DNA of 64,000 nt from Anomaloglossus baeobatrachus (taxonomy: Eukaryota > Chordata > Amphibia > Anura > Aromobatidae). Each line of letters starts with the position of its first letter. Position 1 is the first letter of the stretch. Location: positions 447,477,786 through 447,541,785 of the forward strand of contig NC_134354.1 in NCBI RefSeq assembly GCF_048569485.1, given 5' to 3'. Below the pieces are notes generated by a model. That model was not told where the DNA came from, searched no databases, and saw only the letters and a program-made list of their open reading frames with translations. The translations under genes and the position numbers were made by a program. Shown here in pieces: positions 23,311-35,800 of the stretch.

Positions 23311-24945
23311 CGCATATTGATGAAAATGTAAAATGGCTCTTCAGATATCAAAGCAAAAGAATAAAATTACATATGCTTAAGTGGCAAGGAGAAGCAATTC
23401 ACTTCTTTAGATGTCTAATATTGGGGATGATTTGTTGGTACCCATGTTTCTTGGCTTAGATCATGTTAGTTTATTATGCATCCTCAGAACATTGAGTTAC
23501 GCTGAAATACATTTCCATAAAACCAGATATTGAAAAAAAAAAAAAAAGCACCAACTGAATATTGGGACCAGTACTTATGATCCATACTAAAATATCATGT
23601 GTGATCCATACTAAAATATCATGTGGTTACTATTTATGAAATAAATACCCAAAATGCACAATTTTAAAAATTGAGATTTAATCACAAGATTCTCAGAATA
23701 GAAGCATTCAGCTGTTACATAATATACGTTATATAAAAAAAATGTAATAAAAACAGACAACCAATTTATTAAAGATAAGTACATCCAAATCAAATGAGGT
23801 TAAAACATGAGATAAGCACCACCGAAATGGCAAAAAAAGGGCATGAGTGCGAACTCCAAGTGATAATTCTGGATGTTTTACACAAATACTGAGATGATGT
23901 AGATTGGAACTAAAATAAGAATGCTAACTTTATGGATTTGGCACTATGAGAAAGAAAGAGGCTAAACATATGGATATTCTGACTGATTTGTCACGGCATT
24001 AAAGCACTAGTGCATGCATTGCCATCCAAGCTAGCCACCTTAGACCATATCATCAAGTGGTGCCTAATAAAAGCAGTGTGCAGATTTCTTCAAAAAAAAC
24101 AAAACTGGATCTTCAGCATTCACTAGTATGTCTCAGTATAGACAAAAGTTCACATTTTTTTTTAAAGGTATACCTTAAAAGGTAGAAAATAGTTTTCCTG
24201 TATCCTCTGGTGAAAGTCAATTTACTCCTACACTCTCTAGATAAAAGGTCTGTGGACACTTTCAAGTCACCAAGTAAGATGAGAACTGCAGCTTTTAAAA
24301 GGAACATTAAAACACCGCAAATTCACAAAAAAAATATATCCTAGCAATTTTTCTGATGCTGGTTCCTGTGTTTCAGGGAGTCATATGTCCCTTTCATTCT
24401 CACTCTTCAGTGTCTGGCTGTAAGACAACTGACTGCAGCTGGTTCTTCCATGTGTTGCCCACTTTAGGACAAGCTCTGCCCCTTTGCTAAGAGGCTGGGA
24501 CTTCAACTGGTCAAAAACTCAAAGAGGAAACTTCAGGGTTTTCTGCAGGATTTCCACAAGACGCAGTCAGTCTGACAAACAGAAAGGGCAACTATAGTTC
24601 TTCAGCTTAATCATTTATCTCTAGGTTTATATTCCTTTTTCATAACCGCAGGTGTCTGAAATAAACGCCCTTTCTCTTGGCAACTCTTCACAACCTTCTT
24701 GCAGTACTAAGAGGGATCAAATTACTCAATTTCCCACAGCCATATTAAATAAGGGAGAGGCATTCAATGGTTGTGACTACAATAAGTAAATAATTTAGAC
24801 AGATTATCAGGATAGGCAACTGATCTTGGTGACAGTTTCTTTTAAATTGTTCAATTAACATAACGGAAGAAACTATAAACAGAAAAATGGCAGAAGAATG
24901 ACTGCAGGTGAGTACAGGTGAAGTTTAACTTGGGAGAGAGTTCTT
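23311..24945. other. No recognised feature
   Basis: About 1.6 kb of AT-rich sequence. A short direct repeat 'gatccatactaaaatatcatgtg' occurs twice near 23580-23625. No convincing gene, splice pair or element ends. Confidence 0.5.
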
Positions 24946-24949
24946 CGGC

Positions 24950-25270
24950 CTTGTGCGCACAGTACGGTTTTGATGCGGTTTTTGTTGTGCAGTTTGTTGC
25001 CAAATCTGCAGGTCTATCCTTATGTCAGCGATGTCTATGAGAATTCTGCTGTGCTTTTTTTCCTTGCAGTTTTGGGTGCTGAAAAAAAACCTGCAGCATG
25101 TCAATTGTTGGTGTTTTTTCTGGCGTCTTTAGCCCTCGATTTCACATAAAAAAACCGCATGGCAAAAAAACGCACAGAATAAACACGTGTTTTGTTGTGT
25201 TTTCTGCCACAAGGTGTTTTTTTTTTGGTGCAGAAACTCTGCACAAAAAACTCAGCATGCGCAGATACTG
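24950..25270. mobile_element. Truncated MITE
   Basis: Begins GGCCTTGTGCGCACAGTACGG, matching the left end of the complete MITE at 33065-34353 (GGCCCTGTGCGCACTTGCCGG), and continues with the same 'gcggtttttt' and 'ctgcagcatgtcaatt' style. The right terminal repeat is absent. Confidence 0.65.
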
Positions 25271-25408
25271 AAGATTTGTAACACAAAGATACAATTTGTT
25301 AATGCAAAATCATGTCTCAAAAGACCCTTGGTATGCAACTCTTAGAACAAAAAGCATACACAGATGTTTATGGATAAAAAAAAACATAACTCAGCCATGA
25401 CCTAAATA

Positions 25409-27044
25409 AAGTGCCTTGCGAAAGTATTCGGCCTCCGTTGATTTTTTCAAACTTTCCCCACATTTCAGGCTTCAAACATAAAGATACAAATTTTAATGTT
25501 ATGGTGAAGAATCAACAACAAGTGGGACACAATTGTGAAGTTGAACAAAATTTATTGCTCATTTTAAACTTTTTTAAAAAATAAATGACTAAAAATTGGG
25601 GCGTGCAAAATTATTCAGCCCCTTTACTTTCAGTGCAGCAAACTCACTCCAGAAGTTCATTGAGGATCTCTGAATGATCCAATGTTATCCTAAATAACTG
25701 ATTATGATAAATATAATCAATCTGTGTGTAATCAAGTCTCCGTATAACTGCAACTGCTCTGTGATAGTCTGTGTTCTGTTAAAAGCACAGATAGCATCAT
25801 GAAGACCAAGGAACACAAGAGGCAGGTCCGTGATACTGTTGTGGAGAAGAATAAAGCCGGATTTGGTTGCAAAAAGAATTCCAAAACTTTAAACATCCCA
25901 AGGAGCACCAAGGAGTACTGTGCAAGCGATCATATTGAAATGGCAGGCATATCATACCACTGCAAATCTACCAAGACTAGGCTGTCCATCTAAAATTTAA
26001 TCTCAAACAAGGAGAAGACTAATCAGAGATGCAGCCAAGAGGCCCATGATCACTCTGGATGAACTTCAGAGATCTACGGCTGAGGTTGGAGAGTCTGTCC
26101 ATAGGACAACAATCAGTCGTACACTGCACAAATCTGGCCTTTATGGAAGAGTGGCAAGAAGAAAGCTATTTCTCAAAGATAGCCATAAAAAGTGTAATTT
26201 AAAGTTTGCCACAAGCCACCTGGGAGACACCAAACATGTGGAAGAAGGTGCTCTGGTCAAATGAAACCAAAATCGAACTATTTGGGCAAAATGCCAAACG
26301 ATATGTTTGGCGTAAAAGCAACACAGCTCATCACCCTGAACATACCATCCCCACTGTCAAACATGGTGGTGGCAGCATTATGGTTTGGGCCTGCTTTTCT
26401 TCAGCGGGGACAGAGAAGATGGTTAAAATTGATGGGAGAAGGATGGAGCCAAATATAGGACTAATTCTTGAAGAAAACCTGTTGGAGTCTGCAAAAGACC
26501 CGAGACTGGGACGGAGATTTGTGTTCCAACAAGACAATGATCCAAAACAAAGCAAAATCTACAATGGAATGGTTCACAAATAAACGTATGCAGGTGTTAG
26601 AATGGCCAAGTCAAAGTCCAGACCTGAATCCAATTGAAAATCTGTGGAAAGAGCTGAAAACTGCTGTTCACAAACGCTCTCCATCCAACCTCACTCAGCT
26701 CGAGCTATTTGCAAAGGAATAAATGGGCAAGAATTTCAGTTTCTGGATGTGCAAAACTGATACACACATACCCCAAGCGACTTGCAGCTGTAATCGCAGC
26801 AAAAGGTGGCGCTGCAAAGTATTACCTTAAAGTGGACGAATAATATTGCACGCCCCACTTTCCAATTATTTATTTTTTTAAAAAGTTTAAAATAAGCAAT
26901 ACATTTCGTTCAACTTCACAATTGTGTCCTACTTGTTGTTGATTCTTCACCATAACATTACAATTTTAATCTTTATGTTTGAAGCCTCAAATGTGAAAAA
27001 GGGTTGAAAAATTCAAAGGGGATGAATACTTTCGCAAGGCACAG
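25409..27044 (+). mobile_element. Tc1-like transposon copy F
   Basis: Terminal inverted repeats of about 200 bp (AAGTGCCTTGCGAAAGTATTC... at left, complement at right) with TA at 25407-25408 and 27045-27046. 1636 bp, same family as copy A but in the opposite orientation and without the LTR. The transposase is on the plus strand and broken. Confidence 0.92.
25799..26722 (+). pseudogene. Tc1-like transposase, broken (copy F)
   Basis: Four overlapping plus-strand frames (25799-25993, 26046-26264, 26206-26583, 26468-26722) carry the parts in order: N-terminal 'KTKEHKRQVRDTVVEKNKAGFG', the second DNA-binding region, '[12 protein letters not shown]' where the first catalytic Asp is replaced by Asn, '[14 protein letters not shown]', 'FQQDNDPKQ' with the second Asp, and '[15 protein letters not shown]' with the Glu. 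At least three frame changes are needed to pass from start to end, and part of the second helix-turn-helix is missing around 25995-26040. Not functional. Confidence 0.88.
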
Positions 27045-27046
27045 TA

Positions 27047-27496
27047 TCTGGCTATACATCTTGCATGAGTCATTCTCACCCAGACATTTTATTAGTGATT
27101 CTGCACCTCATAAGGTAAAGGAATACAAATCACCAATAAGACTACGCAGAAGTGGTGAAACATATAGGGGATAGGTGTAACGTGCAATTTGAATGGTTTA
27201 CTCAACCACAGTTTGTAAAAAAAAAAAAAAATTAAAATAATATAGACAGCGTTCCAGATTGAATATTAGGTGTGATAACGCTATAACTTCCATGTGTGCG
27301 CAATATATTATATAAGAACTCACAGTACATGGATACTTTTCTTCTCTGTTTAAATAGTAAGTCATTTTAATTTTTATTTCATAAATCAATAGTACACATG
27401 AAACTAAGAAACTTTATATTGTATCTTATCAGAGAAATCAGCTTCTCTCTCCTTCTGGACTAATTATTCTCAATTTACAATTTACAGTGAAGACAG
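27047..27496. other. No recognised feature
   Basis: 450 bp of AT-rich spacer between Tc1 copy F and an hAT MITE. Nothing seen beyond an A-run near 27220. Confidence 0.5.
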
Positions 27497-27504
27497 ATTG
27501 TTAC

Positions 27505-28992
27505 TAGGGATGACAGAACCTGAACGGTAAAGTTCTGGGTCCGTACCAGACACTGGGTGTCCAGGTCTCAGACTCAAACAAGGACTTTTAAAAAAAAAAA
27601 AAATTGAGTGAGTGTGTGTGTGTGTGTGTGTGTGTGGTGTTTTTTTTAACTCTATACTTACAGGATTAGTAATGGGGGTGTCTGATACATGCCTATCGAT
27701 TACTAACCCAATGGGCTTGATGTCAGCTGTCTATTCACAGCTGACATGAACCACACAAGTATTAGCCCGATTGCCACCGCACCAAGACTATGAGAAGAGC
27801 AGGGCAAAGTGACAGAATTGGCACATCTAATGGATGCGCCACTTCTGGGGAGGTTGCAGGCTGCTATTTTTAGGCTGGGAGGGGCCAAATAACCATGGCC
27901 CTTCCCAGCCTGATCATACGAGCCCCAATCTGCCTGTTTTACCTTAGTTGCTTATCAAAGATAGGGAGGACCCCACGCCATTTAAAAAAAAAAAAATAAT
28001 ATTTATTTAAAACCACTCTATTTTTGATAACCTAAGGCTGACAGCTGAGGGTTTCAGCCCACAGTTTTCTGCTTTACCTGTGCTGGTTACCAAAAATAGG
28101 TGGGATCTCACGTCTTGATTTCTTATTCCCTATCCACATTTTTTTGCATGGCAATTGCCCAAATTTTGCTTCCTTTTGCAGCCCCAAAGCCCTTACTACG
28201 ACCATTTTACAGGACAAAAGTTCGGGTCTCTATTGAGTTACTGTCATATCCCCACCGGAGTCCGCTCCTGAAACTTCAGCTCCGATCGCCAGGCGACGCA
28301 GTGTTCCCGCCATGGATAGTGCTGGTGATGGGAGAGGAGTCGGTGCCTGTGGCTTTGCTGAGCACAGGCTCCGCTCATTCACTAGGCTGGGTTTCCCTGG
28401 AACCTGCAGTACCACTGGCTGACTGTAGGTGGCGTGTGTCTTCCAACTGAAGTTGCCATCATTCACCTGCAGCCAATGGGAAGACACCACACCCTTCTTA
28501 TTCCCCCTCCTGTCATGTGACCACTGCCAGAGATAGTGCAGGAACCAGGAATACAAACTATTTGTATTTTGATTCCTGTGCGCTGACCTTGCTTGTGTTC
28601 TGACTACCCTTCTGCTGTCATTTATGTACCTTACTGCCAGATTCGGATTTGACCTCTGCTTCGTTTGCTGATTACGTCCTTGCCTGCCGATTCTGTCCCT
28701 GTTCTGCTATTACTGGTTTGACCCTGCCTGGCGACTATTCTCAGGACCGCTGCCTTCCACAGGTAGTGATCTCCAGGGCCCCGTGTAATTCCAAATCCCT
28801 TTATAGGCGTTAAAGGGGTTTGGAGTTCTAGGGGTCCTGCTGGGTGAGTGACTTCCCTCTAGCCTGTCCATTACAGCCCGTCTAAGTCTGTGGATCCAGG
28901 CAGGCGTTACAGTTACATTGGGTTTGGGGTCAAAACCAACTTTTAACTAAAGTCCAGCCGAACCCGAACTTTCACAGGTCTTCTCATCCCTA
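27505..28992. mobile_element. hAT MITE carrying a solo LTR
   Basis: Ends TAGGGATGACAGAACC and the inverted CTTCTCATCCCTA, with the 8-bp duplication ATTGTTAC at 27497-27504 and 28993-29000. Contains a (GT)n run near 27610-27634. A 670-bp solo LTR (28242-28911) is inserted; without it the MITE is about 810 bp. Related sequence surrounds the retrovirus at 7191-7636 and 14366-14391. Confidence 0.9.
28242..28911 (+). mobile_element. Solo LTR of a Gypsy-type retrotransposon
   Basis: 670 bp, TGTCATATCC to GGCGTTACA, with the 5-bp duplication GTTAC at 28237-28241 and 28912-28916. The uninterrupted hAT relative at 7552-7580 reads straight through this point, which shows the empty site. No internal retrotransposon sequence remains. 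Confidence 0.9.
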
Positions 28993-29000
28993 ATTGTTAC

Positions 29001-32000
29001 ATTACTGAGATAGGTGATGACAGTTGCCACTGATGAGATTCTCTTTAGTTGGGAGGAAGGAACTAGAGACAGAACTTCTCCCTCCTTTCTTTTATATAGA
29101 ACTTTATGAAAACCAAATGCCATCTATCCCAGTAATGTAACAATCTTATGCAGAAAATGCAAATTTCTCGGATAAGATATTACAAAGTCATATATGAAAT
29201 AAAAATTAAAACGGTTACGCTTTAAATATCATACATATTAGCCAGCCATGAAGTGAACAGAAATTTAGTAAACTTCATTAACTATCATCCATCAACATGC
29301 ATATGTTTCTTTGAAACCCATCACCAGTGCAATGTATCACATTGGTGTCTCCAAGAGTGACGACATGTGCCAAGTCATTCAAAGGGTCATTTGTGCACTC
29401 ATCCTCATGTTATATGGGGAAAGAAAACCGGAATGTAGCATCAACAGTAAGAGAAACATTTTTAAATTAAAATGATTAGAAAAAAAATAAAATAATAATT
29501 CTTGACACTGGTGCTTTTATAGAGAAAACAACATTACAATATATTTCTGCTGGAACCTGAGAAATAACTGAAGTAAGCCTTCCATTGCAAGCTGCTGTAA
29601 AAAATACACATTAAGCTTCTTTTTACATACACATTATATCACTTGTATGTACATATACAAAAGGCTGTACGAAATAGAATAAAAAAACAAAAATCCAATA
29701 CATTGACACTGCAAATTCCTGTAAAAAAACAGTCCTGCCCTTAGCTGCACTATTACATACATTCATTGTTCTGTTAAAATGCATTGTACAATCTTCTCCC
29801 TGATCTAGAAAACTGTTGGCAGCAATACAAAAGCAATGATGCTCCGAGATATATGGTGAGACTGCATTCTCTGTACATAGAGCCAACTACAAGCTACACA
29901 TAGAAGCAGAGAGAAGACGTTGGCCACTATGCATGAGAACAGAGACTACATTATATACAGGATACACACTGGACACCTTAGCATATTGCATAGAACAGGG
30001 AATGCTTTGCCAGGAACAGATCATTAAGATGAACACATCAATAGCTCTAAAGGACACAATGTTCTGTGTGTCTGGGATAAGTGGACTGTACAGATTATTG
30101 CTATGGTTTTACATTAGAACTATAAAAAAGGTAATTGCGCCCCATAAACATAACACAGAGGTAAGAAAATACCCTATGTGACCGAACATTTGGCAAACAT
30201 CGCAATACACGGACAAAATGTGTCATTAAAAATGAAAAGCATCAGTGACTACAGGCCAAATATTACAGAAGTGAAACTAAATGAGTTTGGAGAATCAAAT
30301 TCTGCTAGGTCTTAATTACAGTCGTGAGGTTTGAGGGGAACCCCGCTTTGGTGCCATATTTCTATTGTTAGTGTGTAGATATTGGCATTACTGCATCAGC
30401 AGAGATTCATTAATATAGAGTGGGGCTGGTTTAACTCCTCCACAATTGTCTACAAAACAAAGCATAGATTGTCATTTATGAACCCGACCCTGGGAAGGTC
30501 TGTCCTGACATTCTGACAATGGTGCCTATTAAGATGAAGTCTCCATAAGCCTAGGAAAAGGATACTCTCAAGTAATGTTCCTCTAATACTAAAAAAAAGA
30601 TGTCAAATAACCAGCCAGATTGTCACCTTTAACACTGTGATGTTGAGGAGGGGGGGGGGGGGTGCGATGGGATTCCAGTTACTTTCTGGAAGGCGATCGG
30701 TTTAAGTATTTTACCCAAATAATTACAATTCCGACCCAGAAGTGATTCGCATTGGCAGTAAATGTTCAAGAGGACTACCTGTCCGATCAGGATCGCTACT
30801 CTGCACCATTATGTATTACACTTCTACATATTGCTATCCATTTAATAAAGGACACGCACATGTAATATGCTTTTCTATACCTCCAGCTAGAGTGATTCAT
30901 TATGTTCTGGCAATAAGGGAAAAAAAGAAATGGTGAAATAAATACCCAGCACTGAAAGCGGCAAGTTCAGCTTGGGATGCAGAAATGGACAACTCTCTGC
31001 CCTGTCCACTGGTTGTAAAGGAATGAAATTATAGCAGTATCAGGCATCAGATGAATGTCCTCTAATTTAGCAATGCAGTCAACTGATAATTCTTCTATAC
31101 CAGCCCATATCATCAGCAGGTTATACATATAGCCAGTTATGCTTCAAAAAGGAATGGATGGAAGATGTCCATTAAACGCTCCTATGGAAAGCGGATGGGG
31201 AGTGTTCACTGACAATGAGCCCACAAAGCCAGCTACAAAGAGAAGAGACCTAAACCCATCACGAGAAGACAGAATGCTTACATTAGAAGAAATCAGTGTC
31301 GGCTCATCAATATGAGGCAAATGGGATTGCAGAACCAATATAAAAAAGAAAAGCTCATCCACAATGTTTTGTTATGGAGGGCAGTGCCAATGTCGCTATA
31401 GATCTCACTACGGTAAGCAGTGCTTCACTCGCAAAAGGGATATGTGGTTGCTCAAAATTTAATGACCTTGAAATAGGAGAAAAAAATATTAGATGGGTAG
31501 GGAAAGTGTCAAGACTCTTCGTATCTTCGGTAGTTGTTGTGCCTGTATCTCAATAACCATAGGGCTACACGGCGACATGCTGAGTGACACTGAATTCGCA
31601 GTGACATTTTGCAACATCAGATGTAATTATCCTCTCTGCTGTTACGTTGCTACATGCCACAACAGAGTCACATATAATTCCAAATAAATTAGATTTTGTG
31701 TCACTGGTCAGAAGAGGCACGCAACACACCTGCCATAGACTTCAATGGAAGTCACACATGACATGTCTACAACCTGGCTCAGAGCTCTAAAATAGTAGTG
31801 GGATTGCGATAGCAAGTCAAAGACAAGTTGTACAAATCTTTTTTTGATCAAGCTACTTGTCAGAGAGCTGGTCACCCTGTAACCCCAGCCTAAGGAGCAT
31901 CCAAGTCTGATTCAAGTTATTGGGACGGAGCTGCAATGCCAGGCATAGCCACTAGAGATACAGAGCTATGCCTGATAATGGAGGAGATGCAACCGATCAG

Positions 32001-32050
32001 CAGGGTTGGTGACAGCTGGACCCCACCCAGCTCATACTGATGGCCCATCC
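29001..32050. other. Repeat-poor region downstream of the host gene stop codon
   Basis: No element ends or coding frames recognised. Being directly 3' of the host gene (minus-strand stop at 32732-32734), part of it is probably 3' UTR, but I could not place a polyadenylation site with confidence. A G-run of 13-15 bases lies near 30648-30662. Confidence 0.45.
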
Positions 32051-32054
32051 TAGC

Positions 32055-32456
32055 CTAAGGATAAGGGTCAGCACACATGGAAAGTAATACGGAGCGAGTG
32101 GAATGTGATAAAAAAAATTGCATTCCACTCAGACCAATATTACTCTATGGGGCAGCGATTCTGTTTCACTCGCACCCATTCAATTCTATGGGGCGAGAGA
32201 AACATTGCATTGCACTCGCAGTACACCGGTGTAATGTGAGTGCAGGGCGAGAATCGCATCAGCCGGCAATGGAGGAGATAGGGAGATAAATCCCTCCCCT
32301 CCACAGCCACAGCCCTCCCCTCCACAGCTGTGGTCTGATCGCATGATCTGACCACAGTCGCATGACACTCGCATGACACTCGGCTCCCGCTGTGCTGCGA
32401 GCGTGAGCCAAGTGTCATGCGAGGACTCGCAGTAATCTACGTGTGGCCTCAGCCTT
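32055..32456. mobile_element. Probable MITE
   Basis: Inverted ends resembling TAAGGATAAGGGTCAGCACACATGG and CACGTGTGGCCTCAGCCTTA (imperfect), with GC-rich internal hairpins built of 'actcgcatgacactcg'. Target duplication is unclear (TA or TWA). Non-coding. If host 3' UTR extends this far, the MITE lies in or just beyond it. Confidence 0.55.
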
Positions 32457-32731
32457 ACCTGTAGAACGTCACTGCTGGCACCTTTTCCCCCTCTACAATG
32501 GAAATGAAGTTAGCCTTTTGGTTATTAGTTTGGCAAGGATTTGTACGCAGACATGATACGTTTGCCACTTACAAGCAACAAAGTAGTGATCGATAACAGA
32601 GGAATACTGAAGTTTACAGAAAAATACTTTACATATTTAGTGTCTGCATTATATTACAGAGGAGGTATATTGTAGCCAGCTCAGGAGTCAGCTCTGAGGT
32701 AAATCCAATAGTATCACTTGTGCCCGCACCA

Positions 32732-32857
32732 TCAATACTTCCCCTGTTTGAGTCTTTCAATATGATAACATAGTTTCAATGCTGGGCCAAGTTTCAGTCC
32801 CATGTATTTCATTATCATATCACTCCGAAGTAACAAAAAAGCAGGTCCATCAATTTC
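32732..32857 (-). CDS. scml2: scml2 last coding exon: second half of SAM domain
   Basis: Acceptor CTTCTCCCCTCAG, then [41 protein letters not shown] and the stop TGA at 32734-32732. The 'EIDG.A.LLL' and 'LKLGPALK' blocks are the SAM signature of the Scm/Polyhomeotic group and form the polymer interface. The protein ends right after the domain, as in vertebrate Scm homologues. Confidence 0.95.
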   Translation of the reverse strand, partial: EIDGPAFLLLRSDMIMKYMGLKLGPALKLCYHIERLKQGKY

Positions 32858-35800
32858 CTGAGGGGAGAAGAACAAATTGTACACAATTAATGTACGGTCA
32901 CAGAAAAAATATAAGATCTTCAGTACAGCACATAAATGACCCCCTATATCTGTCATTGGGATGGGATCTCCATGTATAGAACAGCTTATGCATGGTCACT
33001 TATGCGTTTTCTGTCTGATGGAAAGCTTTTCATTTCTCCCACCCTTTTCGGTGATACACCTTAAGGCCCTGTGCGCACTTGCCGGTTTTTGCCGTGGATT
33101 TCCTGCGGTTTTGCTGCATGTTTCGCTGCAGAAAATGTTCATAACATCTCTGCAGTGAATCACCAGCAAAACCTATGGGGTAAAAAAATGCTGTGCGCAC
33201 TAGGAGGATTTTGACAGCTGCTTGTTTTGCTGCGGGATTCCCGCAGCAAAAACAATTGCATGTCACTTCTTTTCCGCACGTCGCTGCGGGATTTCACTCC
33301 ATTGACTGCAATGTAATTGTGAAATCCCGCAGGGAATAACGCAGGCAGCAAATTCTGTGCGGTTCATTGCGTTTTCCTGCGTAATTCCCTGCGGTATTTC
33401 ACGGTTTACCTGCGGTAATGTTCAGCACTGCCCTGCGGTTTGCAGGGAAGTGATGTCATTATGACAGGAAGAGGAAGCGGAACAGAGAGTAAGCACACAG
33501 AGATCACAGACATAGAACACAGACATCTAGAATCCACATAGAAAGCAAACGGAAATATAGAAAAAAAAAAAACAAACAAAACACGTGGGCTCCGCTGTAT
33601 TTTTACCTTCCAGCTGAGGTAAGCACACAGCGGCGGCCCGGTATTCTCAGCTGCCCCGGGACTGTCGCATGCATTATGCGGCAGTACCGGAGTGTCCCCA
33701 GCTCTTCTAGATGCCGTGATGCAGTGGCGATCCAGGTAATAAGGAGTTAATGGCAGCGGACCGCCGTCACTAAGTCCAGGCTTGATCATGGCAGCGTCTA
33801 TGTGACAGCTGACATGATCAACCCGTAAAGTGAAAAAACACACACCGAAAAATCCTTTATTTTAAATAAAACACAAATAAGCCTCGTTCACCCGTTTATT
33901 AACCCCCCCGAAACAAAGCTCCGACGTAATCCACAGGTCCTGCGCTGCTTACATCCAGCCGCTACTGACACTGTCACAGCGCTGAATGCAGGCTCGCAGC
34001 AAGACAGCAGAGGTAACCACAGGGCATTTCCCACGGCCGGTAATGTGAACTCACTACAGACTGTGAGAAATGCAGCGATCTGTCCTCTATCTATCCTTCT
34101 ATCTATTCTTCTGTCTATTTATTTATCTATCTACTATCTATCTCAGAAGGAAATGATTTTTTTTTCTTCAATGTGCTTTATTGCATTGAATGCAATAAAA
34201 CACATGTACCAAACCGCACGCGGCAATACCGCGAACAATACCGCGGTAAAACCGCAGCAAACCGCGGCATGCGGTTTTCGGGTAATTGCGGTAATCTTTC
34301 AATGCCTGTGGAATTTTCTTGAGAAAATTCCATTTTCCAGTGCGCACATAGCCTAAAGTGGTATTACCATCTCCAGGATCCTATCCCAATATGTTGTAGA
34401 GATATCTCCTGAAATTGCCATGTCTCTTACCTCATGTGCAAGACATTGCAGTTTAGGCATCCATGGTTACGTAAATTCATATAGTAACAGTTTCATCAAT
34501 TTGCTGCTTGTTGTTGTAACCATGGATAGCTAAAATGCCCTGTATATAAGGTAATAGACAATGCTATATCAGGAGAACTATACTACATTTCTAATTGAAG
34601 GTAGTTGCTAATATTATTAATACACCTACTACATATTGAAATAGGATCTTGGAAATGGGAATACCCCTTTAACTTGTAATACTCCTGTATATACTTAATG
34701 CAAGTCCTCAAAAAGAAGCTGATGCAGCCAAGAATGGCATGATACATCATTAAAGCCTTGTGATGCTTATGTTTTATTGTGGCACTTGGAGTGGGGTTGG
34801 TTCAACCTGACAATGTGGCCCTTGTTGTGCACCTCTGTTCTATGTGCTAATATTGGACATGGTAGATATCACAGTACATGCCCATAGCTATGGACACATT
34901 GAGACCAGTCGATAAACAGGAATGATCTTCCATGCACATCTGATTCTAGTTGAACATTGTATTAACTCTATCAGATTTTAACAGCATGTATTAAGGTCGG
35001 CCTTAATACATGTAGTCAATCCTACATAACAGAAGGAGATATTTGCCCTTTGATTGACAAACAGAATTAAAAGATTTTCTCAACTTGACAACCTCTTCTC
35101 AGAATCAAGTAGCCCAATGATGGCCACAGGTCACAGACTCTGATTCCCTGTGGAGACTAAAAGCAGTTCTGTTGCTTTGGTAATATAGTACATGGAGCAC
35201 AATCTACTATGGATGTGTCGTATCTGCACTGCAAGAATCACTCACGGAGATGGAGGACCCCAGATGCTAGCATGGTTTATGTTGTCTAAATGGGTGGAAT
35301 CTAACACAAACTTGTGTAACCTGACAAAGCAGTGTTTTGTGTAGCAGACGTCCTTTGTTTGCTTCTGTATGTGACGTAACGTACAATGAAACTGATCTAT
35401 ACACAACCTAAACAGCTATTCCTCTTTAATATGTCATTCACAAGGCGCTTTCTACATTCCTAAGCTATGTTCAAACGTTGTGGAAAAGCTGCGCTGTGGA
35501 TATGGTTTCTAATTCACCAGTAACGTGGATTTTGCAGCAGATTTGGCTGCTGATTTTTCCCTGCTCCATTTACTAAGCATTGAATAGGGTGAAAACTGCC
35601 ATGAAAATTGGAAAATTAAAGGGGTGGTTCACCCATTTTTTTTATTTTCTGTCGAAGTTCTACTTACAATTCTAGGTATTTTCTCCATTGGCTTGTATTT
35701 CCATTTCTGGCACTGAGCGGCGCTATGCTGCACGCTCAGTGCCGGTCACATGACCCCCTGGAGCTGTGGCCGCCGGCATCCTCTGACGTCCCGGCATTTC

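Noticed and set aside
23580-23625. Short direct repeat 'gatccatactaaaatatcatgtg' as a target duplication
   Set aside because: The two copies are adjacent with nothing between them, so this is a simple tandem duplication.
33406-33843. A 145-codon minus-strand frame as a host exon
   Set aside because: It lies wholly inside a MITE with clear ends and target duplication and has no splice or domain support.
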